This document shows positions 14,571 through 21,817 of a stretch of DNA of 29,452 nucleotides, in pieces. The stretch lies in the NCBI GenBank assembly GCA_023458415.1, contig JAEWZO010000040.1, positions 1 to 29,452 on the forward strand, read 5' to 3'. The number at the start of each line of letters is the position of its first letter. Position 1 is the first letter of the stretch. Below the pieces are notes generated by a model. The model saw nothing but the letters and a program-made list of their open reading frames with translations. It searched no databases and had not been told where the DNA came from. The position numbers and the translations under genes are program-made. Source of the stretch: Bacteroidota bacterium (GTDB lineage: Bacteria > Bacteroidota > Bacteroidia > Flavobacteriales > Weeksellaceae).

Positions 14571-15395
14571 TTATTCGAACATCATCGCAACTGGAAATCT
14601 GAAATAGCTTCTCACGGGTTGGCCTTGAACTTTCGCAGGAATCCATTTTCCTTTGATATTTTTTATTGTTTTTTCTGCTTCGCGGTTAAATTCCGAATCG
14701 GCTCCGGTAGCTTTAACTGCAGAAATTGTCCCATCTCTTTCCACCACGAAAGTTACTGTAGTTTTCAAAGTTTCTCCCGAACCATCAAAGCTGGAAGTAT
14801 TGAAATTGCCCACCACTTTATTTCGGAAACTATTAATTCCGCCAACAAAAGAAGCTTCAACATCTACGTTTTTGATGATCGCATCAGGATTAACTGTAGG
14901 TTGTGGCGCTGGAACTGTTGGAGGCCCCGTTACAACCGGCGGTCCAATTACTGGCGCTTGATAGGCTACAGTAGGTTTTTCACCTTCAATATCCTGTGTT
15001 CCGGCTACAGCTTCATCATATCTGGAAACCGGAGGAGCAGCTGTTTCTTTCACCACTTCTTTCCTTGGCGTTGGAACGGTTGCATTAAAAGTTTCAACTA
15101 CTTTTTGTGGAGGAACAACTGCAGGAGGAATAACTACATCAACTTTTCTATCTACATCCTTTAATTGAATTGGACCTAAATCCGGAATTGGCTGCTGTAT
15201 GATTTCAGTTTTATTGCCAAAAGCAAAAGGCGCAATTGCAATCAGCGCAAAAACACCGATGCCTATAAACATTGATTTTGTAAGAACCTTGTCTGATTCG
15301 CTTCTTAAAACATAAGCACCGTACTCTTTATTCCGGCCCTGAAATACAATTTCGTCCAGTTGAAGCTGCTCGTTTCTGAATAAATTTTTCATCAT
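14571..15395 (-). CDS. energy transducer TonB family protein
   Basis: A 274-residue inner-membrane protein of the Bacteroidota TonB type. A cytoplasmic N-terminus carries the family sequence QLDEIVFQGRNKEYGAYVLR, then comes a single helix (about 40-60, SMFIGIGVFALIAIAPFAFG). A Pro/Val-rich periplasmic span covers roughly 65-170. The C-terminal TonB domain (about 190-274) contains VVERDGTISAVKATG and ends in YFRFPVAMMFE. It passes proton-motive energy to outer-membrane receptors. No exbB, exbD or receptor gene is adjacent. The start is uncertain: Met codons at 15419, 15395 and 15392 are in frame. I chose 15395 because the family sequence begins MKN just after it. Confidence 0.9.
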   Translation of the reverse strand: MMKNLFRNEQLQLDEIVFQGRNKEYGAYVLRSESDKVLTKSMFIGIGVFALIAIAPFAFGNKTEIIQQPIPDLGPIQLKDVDRKVDVVIPPAVVPPQKVVETFNATVPTPRKEVVKETAAPPVSRYDEAVAGTQDIEGEKPTVAYQAPVIGPPVVTGPPTVPAPQPTVNPDAIIKNVDVEASFVGGINSFRNKVVGNFNTSSFDGSGETLKTTVTFVVERDGTISAVKATGADSEFNREAEKTIKNIKGKWIPAKVQGQPVRSYFRFPVAMMFE

Positions 15396-15462
15396 TACAC
15401 TTATTTTATGGTTAAACATTGCTCGGAAAAACTTGGATTATTAGTTTTTAACCATATACTTA

Positions 15463-15490
15463 AATTCAATAATCTGAATTCAATAATCTT
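15463..15490. repeat. 14-base tandem duplication upstream of the TonB gene
   Basis: AATTCAATAATCTG (15463-15476) is followed at once by AATTCAATAATCTT (15477-15490), differing only in the last base. It lies 68 bases upstream of the chosen TonB start. It may be a regulator site pair or replication slippage. No known operator is recognised. Confidence 0.5.
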
Positions 15491-15565
15491 GCCAATAAAT
15501 TATCAAATATTTAAAGTTTTATTTAAAACATAATAGATGTGAAAATTTTAAACTTTAGAAACAGA

Positions 15566-15590
15566 AATCCCTGCAGTTTCTGCAGGGATT
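15566..15590 (-). terminator. terminator of purA
   Basis: A perfect 11-base stem AATCCCTGCAG/CTGCAGGGATT around a three-base loop, 33 bases after the purA stop. On the minus strand it is followed by TCTGTTTCT, a weak T-rich tail; the plus side shows GATTAAAAATATTTT. The strong stem and position support termination. Confidence 0.78.
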
Positions 15591-15623
15591 GATTAAAAAT
15601 ATTTTGAAATAACAGTAAATCTG

Positions 15624-16910
15624 TTAAAATAATTCTTTTCGTATAATATTCTGACTTCTCTCAGGACCAACAGAAACAAGGTAAACATTAATACCTAAAT
15701 AACTCTCAATGAATTCGATATATTTTTTTGCATTAGCCGGCAATTCATCGTAGCTTCTCACTTTTGTAATGTCTTCATCCCAACCTTCAAGTTCCTTATA
15801 AATCGGCTCGTAATCGTAAAGTTTCGTGGTTGATGATGTAAAGTAATCAATAATTTTTTCGTCCTCCGTTTTATATTCTGTAACTATTTTCAAAGGTTTA
15901 ATTCCGGTCAGAACATCCAGTTTAGTAATTACCAAATTATTGATTCCATTGATCATGCAAGCATGCTTCAAAGCTACCAAATCAAGCCAGCCGGTTCTTC
16001 TCGGTCTTCCTGTTGTAGCACCAAATTCATGGCCTACTTTTCTGATTTCTTCGCCCAATTCATTATCCAGCTCGGATGGAAAAGGTCCGTTTCCAACTCT
16101 GGTTGTATACGCTTTTGAAACTCCGATAAGATTCTGAAGTGCGGTCGGCGGAACACCTGCTCCAGCACAAACACCACCTGTTGACGGCGACGATGAAGTT
16201 ACATAAGGATAAGTTCCGAAATCGATATCCAACATCAACGCCTGCGCACCTTCAAACAAAACATTTTTACCTTCTTTGATGGCTTCATTCAGTTCAACTT
16301 CGGTATCAACAATTCTGTCCTGAAGTTTTTTCCCGATTTCAATAAATTCATTGTAAATCTCATCAATATCCAACGTCGGTTTCTCGAAATATTTCTCGAA
16401 CATTGAATTTTTTACCCGAAGATTTTTCTCAATTTTTTCACGCAGAACCTCTGGATTCAGCAAATCTACCATACGGATTCCGACTCTTGCAATTTTATCC
16501 TCATAACACGGTCCGATTCCTTTTTTGGTAGTTCCGATTTCAGTTCCGCCTTTTTCTTCTTCACGGTAAGTATCCAGTAAAATGTGATATGGCATAATTA
16601 CGTGGGCACGGCGCGAAATAAAAACATGATCGGTACGCATACCTTTGCTTTCCAACTGTTCAATTTCTCGGATGAAAGATTTCGGATTCACCACTACTCC
16701 GTTCGCAATGATGCATTTTCCTTTGCACTGCAACACTCCTGAAGGCAGCAAATGAAGAACAAACTTTTCCTCTCCCGCATATACAGTGTGACCTGCATTA
16801 TCACCTCCTTGAAAGCGCACGACATAATCCGATTTTGCGGACAGAACATCGGTAATCTTTCCTTTACCCTCATCTCCGTACTGAAGACCAACAACCACGT
16901 AAGTTGACAT
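15624..16910 (-). CDS. purA: adenylosuccinate synthetase
   Basis: Cytoplasmic enzyme joining IMP and aspartate with GTP, the first committed step to AMP. The 428 residues are standard. GDEGKGK (12-18) holds the catalytic Asp13, and His41 is in GHTV. Arg/Thr contacts lie in EIGTTKKGIGP, with TGRPRRTGW further on, which is the IMP and aspartate-binding area, and a C-terminal guanine-binding VSVGPERSQ. Tyr11 replaces the Trp seen before GDEGKGK in many homologues. It is divergent from the ABC1 kinase gene and has a good promoter at 16937-16967. hpt and adk lie nearby, giving three purine nucleotide genes within 4.5 kb. Confidence 0.97.
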   Translation of the reverse strand: MSTYVVVGLQYGDEGKGKITDVLSAKSDYVVRFQGGDNAGHTVYAGEEKFVLHLLPSGVLQCKGKCIIANGVVVNPKSFIREIEQLESKGMRTDHVFISRRAHVIMPYHILLDTYREEEKGGTEIGTTKKGIGPCYEDKIARVGIRMVDLLNPEVLREKIEKNLRVKNSMFEKYFEKPTLDIDEIYNEFIEIGKKLQDRIVDTEVELNEAIKEGKNVLFEGAQALMLDIDFGTYPYVTSSSPSTGGVCAGAGVPPTALQNLIGVSKAYTTRVGNGPFPSELDNELGEEIRKVGHEFGATTGRPRRTGWLDLVALKHACMINGINNLVITKLDVLTGIKPLKIVTEYKTEDEKIIDYFTSSTTKLYDYEPIYKELEGWDEDITKVRSYDELPANAKKYIEFIESYLGINVYLVSVGPERSQNIIRKELF

Positions 16911-16936
16911 AAATTTTCACTTTTTATAGATTCGCA

Positions 16937-16967
16937 CAAATTTACTCCTTATAAAAATCGTGGGCAA
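16937..16967 (-). promoter_or_regulatory. promoter of purA (TTG-N20-TAAATTTG)
   Basis: The minus strand has TTG (16965-16967), a 20-base spacer and TAAATTTG (16937-16944), a full match to the Bacteroidota consensus. Its edge is 27 bases upstream of the purA ATG, predicting a leader of about 20 bases. Confidence 0.75.
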
Positions 16968-17075
16968 AAATTGTGGAAAATAATTTCCATGAGAACCATT
17001 TACGCAAAAATGCAACGAACAGGATTTTTATAATAAAATCTGAAAACATGTAAAGTTTTTAAGCGTGTGCGCAGA

Positions 17076-17083
17076 TATATTTG
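17076..17083 (+). promoter_or_regulatory. -7-like element (TATATTTG) upstream of the ABC1 kinase gene
   Basis: A TAnnTTTG match ending 17 bases before the ATG at 17101. The -33 region has a T-run (17056-17060) but no TTG at the expected distance. It lies in the 190-base divergent region shared with purA; no other element was recognised there. Confidence 0.45.
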
Positions 17084-17100
17084 AAAATTAAATTCATCAA

Positions 17101-18765
17101 ATGGAACTGAACCACCTTAATAACTACGCAAAATTCTTCCGATTTATTCTAAAATATTACAACAGCGGTGTTGTAAAAAACGCATCGGCAAGTGCCTTGA
17201 ATGATTCTGTATCTGAAAATTCTTCAGAAGAAGAGTTTAACCAGAAGCCGCAGGAACTTGTTGAAGACCTGAAAAAAATGGGTCCAACGTACGTGAAATT
17301 AGGACAGTTGCTTTCCACAAGACCTGATTTACTTCCTGATGAATATCTCAAAGCATTAGCCGAACTGCAGGACGATGTTGAAACTATTCCGTTTGAAGAA
17401 GTTCAGCAAATTTTTGAGGAGGAAATCGGGGTGAAAATTAATAAAGCTTTCGAAATTTTTGATCCAGAACCACTCGCAAGTGCCTCTATCGGCCAGGTTC
17501 ATCGTGCGTTACTTCCATCGATGCGTCCGGTCGCTGTGAAAATCCAAAGACCCGGAGTAAGAAAAAAATTCATTGAAGATCTTGACACATTAAAGGAAAT
17601 GGCAGATCAAGCTGTGAAATACTCCAAAGACGCTAAAAAATATGCACTCGACAGTATTATTGAGGAGCTTCGGTTTGTACTTTTGAATGAGCTTGACTAT
17701 CAAAAAGAATTTCAGAATCTACAGATTCTCCGCGATAACCTTTCTAAATACGATCACATTATTATTCCGGAACCTGTTCGCGAACTTTCTTCTTCAAGAA
17801 TTCTCACCATGGATTTTATTGAAGGAAAAAAAATAACTTCAGTCGGTCCGTTAGAAAGAATGGAAACCGATTTTAATCCTTTGATGGACGATTTGGTTGA
17901 ATCTTATATGCAGCAAATTATCATAGACGGTTTTGCACATGCAGATCCGCATCCGGGAAACATCCACCTAACCCAAAAAGGTCAGATCGCATTAATGGAT
18001 TTGGGAATGGTTGCCAAATTCAGTCCGAAACTTCAGGAAAAAATTATGATGCTTTTGGTGGGAATGAGCAAAAAAGATGGCGACGAAATTACAGACGCAC
18101 TTCTGGAAATGAGCGATTATCACTCAGGAAAAACCAACACGGACAACTTTCGGAAAAACATCAACCGCTTGGTAATGGGAAGCACCAGCAGCAACGCCGA
18201 AGATATGGAAACAGGTCGCGTACTAATCCAGATGAACCGTATTGCTGCCGAAGAAAATATTAAACTGGCGGTGGAACTTAATATTCTTGGAAAAATTCTC
18301 CTGAACATGGATCAGATTGTAGCGGTTCTTACTCCGGATTACGATTTGCAAAGTGCCATCCGACGATTCATGGAGAAAATGGTGAACAAAAAAATTAAGC
18401 AGGAACTGAAACCAGAGAATGCTTACGGATTCCTTCTTGATAACAAAAAACTCGCTGAAGCTCTTCCGGGACGCCTCAACAAAATCACTGAAAATCTTGC
18501 CGCAAACCAATTCGAAGTGAAGGTAAATGCGCTAGATGAAGAACGACTCACCGATGGATTTCAGAAAGTGGCCAACAGAATTACTTCAGGTTTAATTATT
18601 GCTGCAATGATTATCGGAGCTGCCCTTTTGATGCGAATTCCATCCAGCTACTCCATCATGGGATATGGAATTTTACCTTTCATATTCTTTATGATCGCGA
18701 TTGGCTTGGGACTTTATCTTGTGTACAACATCATGTTTAAAGACGAATCGTTCCGCAAAAAATAG
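17101..18765 (+). CDS. ABC1/UbiB-family atypical kinase
   Basis: A 554-residue membrane-associated protein of the ABC1 (UbiB/ADCK) family, atypical kinases/ATPases linked to isoprenoid quinone synthesis or lipid handling. Family marks are present: KxGQ as K66LGQ69, the Ala-rich loop region SASIGQVHRA (127-136), Lys147 in VAVKIQRPG, the ExD segment NELDYQKE (196-203), HADPHPGN (280-287) and DLG (300-302) in place of DFG. Two C-terminal helices (about 497-512 and 521-543) anchor it. Menaquinone is the usual quinone in this group, so a ubiquinone role and the symbol ubiB are not assumed. It is first in the plus-strand block. Confidence 0.9.
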   Translation: MELNHLNNYAKFFRFILKYYNSGVVKNASASALNDSVSENSSEEEFNQKPQELVEDLKKMGPTYVKLGQLLSTRPDLLPDEYLKALAELQDDVETIPFEEVQQIFEEEIGVKINKAFEIFDPEPLASASIGQVHRALLPSMRPVAVKIQRPGVRKKFIEDLDTLKEMADQAVKYSKDAKKYALDSIIEELRFVLLNELDYQKEFQNLQILRDNLSKYDHIIIPEPVRELSSSRILTMDFIEGKKITSVGPLERMETDFNPLMDDLVESYMQQIIIDGFAHADPHPGNIHLTQKGQIALMDLGMVAKFSPKLQEKIMMLLVGMSKKDGDEITDALLEMSDYHSGKTNTDNFRKNINRLVMGSTSSNAEDMETGRVLIQMNRIAAEENIKLAVELNILGKILLNMDQIVAVLTPDYDLQSAIRRFMEKMVNKKIKQELKPENAYGFLLDNKKLAEALPGRLNKITENLAANQFEVKVNALDEERLTDGFQKVANRITSGLIIAAMIIGAALLMRIPSSYSIMGYGILPFIFFMIAIGLGLYLVYNIMFKDESFRKK

Positions 18766-18806
18766 GATTTGGAATCTGCCGTTTTTCGAAAATGACGAAA
18801 AAAACG

Positions 18807-18814
18807 TAAATTTG
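18807..18814 (+). promoter_or_regulatory. -7-like element (TAAATTTG) upstream of hpt
   Basis: A TAnnTTTG match ending 16 bases before the hpt ATG. Immediately upstream (18780-18806) lies an imperfect stem (CGTTTTTCG against CGAAAAAAACG) that may weakly end the ABC1 kinase transcript. No -33 TTG at the usual distance. Confidence 0.45.
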
Positions 18815-18830
18815 TTTTTTGGAAAACTGT

Positions 18831-19385
18831 ATGAGTACAATCAAGATTCATGACAAGGAATTTGTTCCTTACCTTACACACGCAGAACTGCAGGAAACGG
18901 TAAAAAATTTAGCCGAAAAAATTTACGAAGAATACAAAGACGAAACTCCGGTTTTTGTCGGTGTTCTGAACGGCGTTTTTATGTTCTTTGCCGATTTTAT
19001 GAAGTATTATCCTGGAAAATGTGAAGTGGCTTTTCTTCAGGTAAGTTCCTATTCCGGCACCAGTTCTACAGGAATTGTGTACAAAAAAATGGATTTAACA
19101 AAAGACGTTGAAGGTCGCCACATCATCCTTATGGAAGATATTGTAGACACCGGAAACACCATTGAATCACTTTTCGAATATTTCAAAAATACTCAGCGTC
19201 CGAAATCTCTAAAAGTTGCATCGTTACTATTAAAACCTGAAGTATTCAAGAAGGATTTCACGATTGACTACGTCGCTAAAGAAATTCCGAACAAATTTGT
19301 TTTAGGTTACGGTCTGGATTATGATGAACTGGGAAGGAATTTTCCGGATTTGTATCAGCTGGCTGAAGGGAGGATAAACCATTAA
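18831..19385 (+). CDS. hpt: hypoxanthine phosphoribosyltransferase
   Basis: A purine salvage enzyme converting hypoxanthine or guanine with PRPP to IMP or GMP. The 184 residues are standard for type I phosphoribosyltransferases. The PRPP-binding motif is LMEDIVDTGNT (100-110), VGVLNGVFMF (43-52) is the diphosphate loop region, and the C-terminal VLGYGLDYDELGRN carries the base-contacting segment. The start is ATG at 18831; a TTG four codons upstream is open but lies inside the likely promoter spacing. It is followed by adk after 102 bases. From memory, some Flavobacteriia have hpt and adk fused in one gene; here they are separate. Confidence 0.94.
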   Translation: MSTIKIHDKEFVPYLTHAELQETVKNLAEKIYEEYKDETPVFVGVLNGVFMFFADFMKYYPGKCEVAFLQVSSYSGTSSTGIVYKKMDLTKDVEGRHIILMEDIVDTGNTIESLFEYFKNTQRPKSLKVASLLLKPEVFKKDFTIDYVAKEIPNKFVLGYGLDYDELGRNFPDLYQLAEGRINH

Positions 19386-19487
19386 ATTTTTCTGCACAAA
19401 CTGAAGTAAAATAAATAAATAAGTCTAATCAATATATCGGTTCTTACGCCAAATGCAGTTGCAAAGGCAAAAGGCCATCAAGTAAAA

Positions 19488-20066
19488 ATGATCAACCTAG
19501 TATTATTCGGCCCTCCGGGAAGCGGCAAAGGAACTCAGGCGCAGTTTCTAATTGAAAAATTCAACCTGAAACAGATTTCCACCGGCGATTTGTTCCGTTA
19601 CAACATGAAAAATGATACCGAACTGGGAAAACTTGCTAAGTCGTACAGTGACAAAGGCGAACTCGTTCCGGATCAGGTAACAACGGACATGCTTATTGAC
19701 GAAGTGAAAAAACCAACGGATACTAACGGATTTATTTTCGACGGTTACCCAAGAACTGCTGCACAAACCGAATCTCTTGAGAATATTGTGAAAGAAGTTT
19801 TGAATGATGACATTTCAGTTTGCATTTCACTTATTGTTGATGATGAAATTCTGGTTGAAAGACTGCTGAAAAGAGGAGAAACTTCCGGCAGAACCGACGA
19901 TTCCAACGAAGAAATCATCCGAAACCGAATTAAAGAATACTATGCAAAAACCGCTGAAGTGGCCGAACTTTACAAGCAACAGGGAAAATATGTTGAAGTA
20001 AACGGCGTTGGCGAGATCGACGAGATCAAAGAAAAACTTTTTGCAGAAGTTGAAAAAATAAAATAG
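19488..20066 (+). CDS. adk: adenylate kinase (short form)
   Basis: Cytoplasmic enzyme interconverting 2 ADP with ATP and AMP. The P-loop is GPPGSGKGT (8-16), the AMP region STGDLFR (31-37), and FDGYPRT (84-90) is the conserved turn. The LID is short: RLLKRGETSGRTDDSNEE (125-142) lacks the extra part and the zinc cysteines of the long form. At 192 residues it matches short adenylate kinases. It lies between hpt and obg. The frame is open for 23 codons upstream of the ATG (to a stop near 19416) but holds no start codon of usual type, so the ATG at 19488 stands. Confidence 0.96.
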   Translation: MINLVLFGPPGSGKGTQAQFLIEKFNLKQISTGDLFRYNMKNDTELGKLAKSYSDKGELVPDQVTTDMLIDEVKKPTDTNGFIFDGYPRTAAQTESLENIVKEVLNDDISVCISLIVDDEILVERLLKRGETSGRTDDSNEEIIRNRIKEYYAKTAEVAELYKQQGKYVEVNGVGEIDEIKEKLFAEVEKIK

Positions 20067-20078
20067 TTGTCAGTTCAT

Positions 20079-20133
20079 GGTTTTCGGTTGATGGGTTTCT
20101 CTTCCGACGGCCAAAAACCCGCAACCAACAACC
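20079..20133. repeat. imperfect inverted repeat filling the adk-obg gap
   Basis: The arms 20079-20098 and 20114-20133 pair at about 16 of 20 positions (GGTT...GGTTG..GGGTTT against its complement) around a 15-base centre. The right arm ends four bases before the obg ATG, and there is no T-run, so it is not a typical terminator. It would fold in mRNA right at the obg translation start. Confidence 0.6.
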
Positions 20134-20137
20134 AATT

Positions 20138-21121
20138 ATGAGCAATTTCGTAGATTACGTAAAAATACACTGCACCAGCGGACACGGCGGAGCCGGTTCT
20201 GCACACCTCCGACGCGAAAAGTACATTCCGAAAGGCGGTCCGGATGGTGGCGATGGCGGTCGCGGCGGACACATCATCATGAAAGGAAATTCGCATGAAT
20301 GGACGCTTCTTCCCCTTCGCTACACTCGCCACGTAAAAGCTGAACGCGGTGTTAACGGAGGTAAAAACCAACTTACCGGAGCCGACGGAGCCGACGTTTA
20401 TATTGAAGTTCCGATTGGAACTATCGCAAAAAACGAAGAAGGCGAAATTATTGGAGAAATTCTGGAGCATGGGCAGGAAATCATCCTGATGAAAGGCGGA
20501 AAAGGCGGATTGGGAAACGAACATTTCAAATCTTCCACCAACCAAACACCACGTTATGCACAGCCAGGACTTCCAGGTGAAGAAGGCTACGTAGTTTTCG
20601 AATTGAAAATTTTGGCGGATGTTGGTTTGGTAGGCTTTCCGAATGCCGGAAAATCGACTTTATTGTCGGCGGTTTCTGCTGCTAAACCAAAGATTGCTGA
20701 TTACGCATTTACAACATTAACCCCAAATCTCGGTATTGTAGATTACAGGAATTACAAATCTTTTGTAATGGCCGATATTCCAGGAATTATTGAAGGTGCG
20801 GCTGAAGGTAAAGGTCTTGGTCACCGATTTTTAAGACATATCGAAAGAAACTCCATACTTCTATTTCTGATTCCAGCTGATTCCGAAGACCACTTTCAGG
20901 AATTCAAAATCCTTGAGAACGAATTGAAAGAATACAACCCCGAACTGATGGAGAAAGACTTCATTCTTTCAGTTTCAAAATCCGATTTGCTGGATGATGA
21001 ACTGAAAATTGAAATTGCTGCAGAATTCCCAGAAAACAGACAGCCACTATTCTTCTCTGGAGTGACAGGTGAAGGTTTGACCGAACTGAAGGATGCGATC
21101 TGGAAGAAACTGCACGGATAG
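20138..21121 (+). CDS. obg: GTPase Obg
   Basis: An essential-type ribosome-associated GTPase acting in 50S assembly and stress control. The N-terminal Obg fold (about 1-158) is glycine-rich with HGGAGSAHLRREKY, KGGPDGGDGGRGG and KGGKGGLGN. The G domain has G1 GFPNAGKST (166-174), the switch region FTTLTPNLG (191-199), G3 DIPG (213-216) and G5 SGVTGEGL (307-314). G4 is SKSD (280-283) rather than NKxD; the Asp that reads guanine is kept. At 327 residues it lacks the C-terminal OCT extension of some Obg proteins, as is common in Bacteroidota. An inverted repeat fills the space before its start and a strong terminator follows. Confidence 0.96.
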   Translation: MSNFVDYVKIHCTSGHGGAGSAHLRREKYIPKGGPDGGDGGRGGHIIMKGNSHEWTLLPLRYTRHVKAERGVNGGKNQLTGADGADVYIEVPIGTIAKNEEGEIIGEILEHGQEIILMKGGKGGLGNEHFKSSTNQTPRYAQPGLPGEEGYVVFELKILADVGLVGFPNAGKSTLLSAVSAAKPKIADYAFTTLTPNLGIVDYRNYKSFVMADIPGIIEGAAEGKGLGHRFLRHIERNSILLFLIPADSEDHFQEFKILENELKEYNPELMEKDFILSVSKSDLLDDELKIEIAAEFPENRQPLFFSGVTGEGLTELKDAIWKKLHG

Positions 21122-21144
21122 TTTTGTCCAATAATAAATCAAGA

Positions 21145-21175
21145 CAGAATTGAATTTTCAGTTCTGTTTTTTTTT
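21145..21175 (+). terminator. intrinsic terminator of obg
   Basis: CAGAATTGAA pairs with TTCAGTTCTG (21145-21166, one G-T pair) and is followed by nine T residues. It begins 24 bases after the obg stop. Confidence 0.92.
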
Positions 21176-21259
21176 GCAGAATTCACTCCAAGTGTTTAAC
21201 GAGTTTCACACTTCTCAAGTTAGGAACAGTATTTGGTTAAATTCAGAAAAAATAATATT

Positions 21260-21730
21260 ATGAGACTTCTTACCGCATTATTCGCTCTGATTTTCCTGAG
21301 TTCGTGCACTGTTCAAAATAGTAATTATCAAACAATTGAATACGAAGCGGGCGCTTGTTTCGGATTCTGCCCGATGTTTACAATGACGATAAATGAAGAC
21401 AGAACTGCTGTTTTTAAAGCAGAAAGATTCAACTTTTCAAGAAGTACAGAATCACAGGAACCTGAAGGAACATTTACCGGAACTCTCAAACAGGAAGATT
21501 ACAATAAGCTCATTTCTTTGCTGAATGAAATCAATGTAAATTCACTCAATGAAAAATACGGAAACCGAAATGTCACCGATTTGCCTACAGCCGATCTTAG
21601 AATAGCTATGAAAGACGGCAGTAAAAAAGAGATTGAAGATTACGGAAAATCCGGAACTGAAAAACTGGAGGAACTGTATAAATTTTTTGAGGATTTAAGA
21701 TTCAGCCAAGACTGGACGAAAACGAATTAA
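21260..21730 (+). CDS. DUF6438 lipoprotein
   Basis: A 156-residue lipoprotein. The signal peptide has lipobox LSSC with Cys16. The mature part begins with a conserved-looking segment YEAGACFGFCPMFTMTI (28-44), whose CxxxC (Cys33, Cys37) could form a disulfide or bind a metal, and continues with beta-type segments and an acidic C-terminus. This matches my memory of DUF6438; no activity is known to me. I start it at the ATG at 21260, directly before the signal peptide; a TTG at 21233 is in frame but would spoil the signal. It stands alone between the obg terminator and the helicase. Confidence 0.8.
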   Translation: MRLLTALFALIFLSSCTVQNSNYQTIEYEAGACFGFCPMFTMTINEDRTAVFKAERFNFSRSTESQEPEGTFTGTLKQEDYNKLISLLNEINVNSLNEKYGNRNVTDLPTADLRIAMKDGSKKEIEDYGKSGTEKLEELYKFFEDLRFSQDWTKTN

Positions 21731-21751
21731 TCTAAGCAAAATATTTTAGCG

Positions 21752-21759
21752 TAACTTTG
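21752..21759 (+). promoter_or_regulatory. -7-like element (TAACTTTG) upstream of the RhlE-type helicase
   Basis: An exact TAnnTTTG match 58 bases upstream of the helicase start. It predicts an untranslated leader of about 50 bases, longer than at the other genes in this window. No TTG at 19-23 bases was seen. Confidence 0.45.
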
Positions 21760-21766
21760 CGCCACC

Positions 21767-21795
21767 AAATTTCCTTCAGAATGAGGGAAATTTTT
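21767..21795 (+). terminator. terminator-like hairpin in the helicase leader
   Basis: AAATTTCC (21767-21774) pairs with GGAAATTT (21786-21793) around an 11-base loop and runs into TTTTTATTTAATTT. It may end the DUF6438 transcript, but it lies downstream of the -7 element, so it would also form at the very 5' end of the helicase mRNA. Confidence 0.55.
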
Positions 21796-21817
21796 ATTTA
21801 ATTTAAAAACAATTCAT

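Noticed and set aside
14619..15164. Plus-strand open frame of 181 codons opposite the TonB gene
   Set aside because: It is antisense to the proline-rich TonB linker, with a translation dominated by Asn, Arg, Cys and Phe. No start signals.
19418..19487. N-terminal extension of adenylate kinase, possibly a relic of an hpt-adk fusion
   Set aside because: The frame is open for 23 codons, but it has no usual start codon and no match to the hpt C-terminus, and an opening of this length is not unlikely by chance.
20075..20545. Minus-strand open frame of 156 codons opposite obg
   Set aside because: It covers the glycine-rich Obg fold in antisense, where long shadow frames are expected, and includes the inverted repeat.
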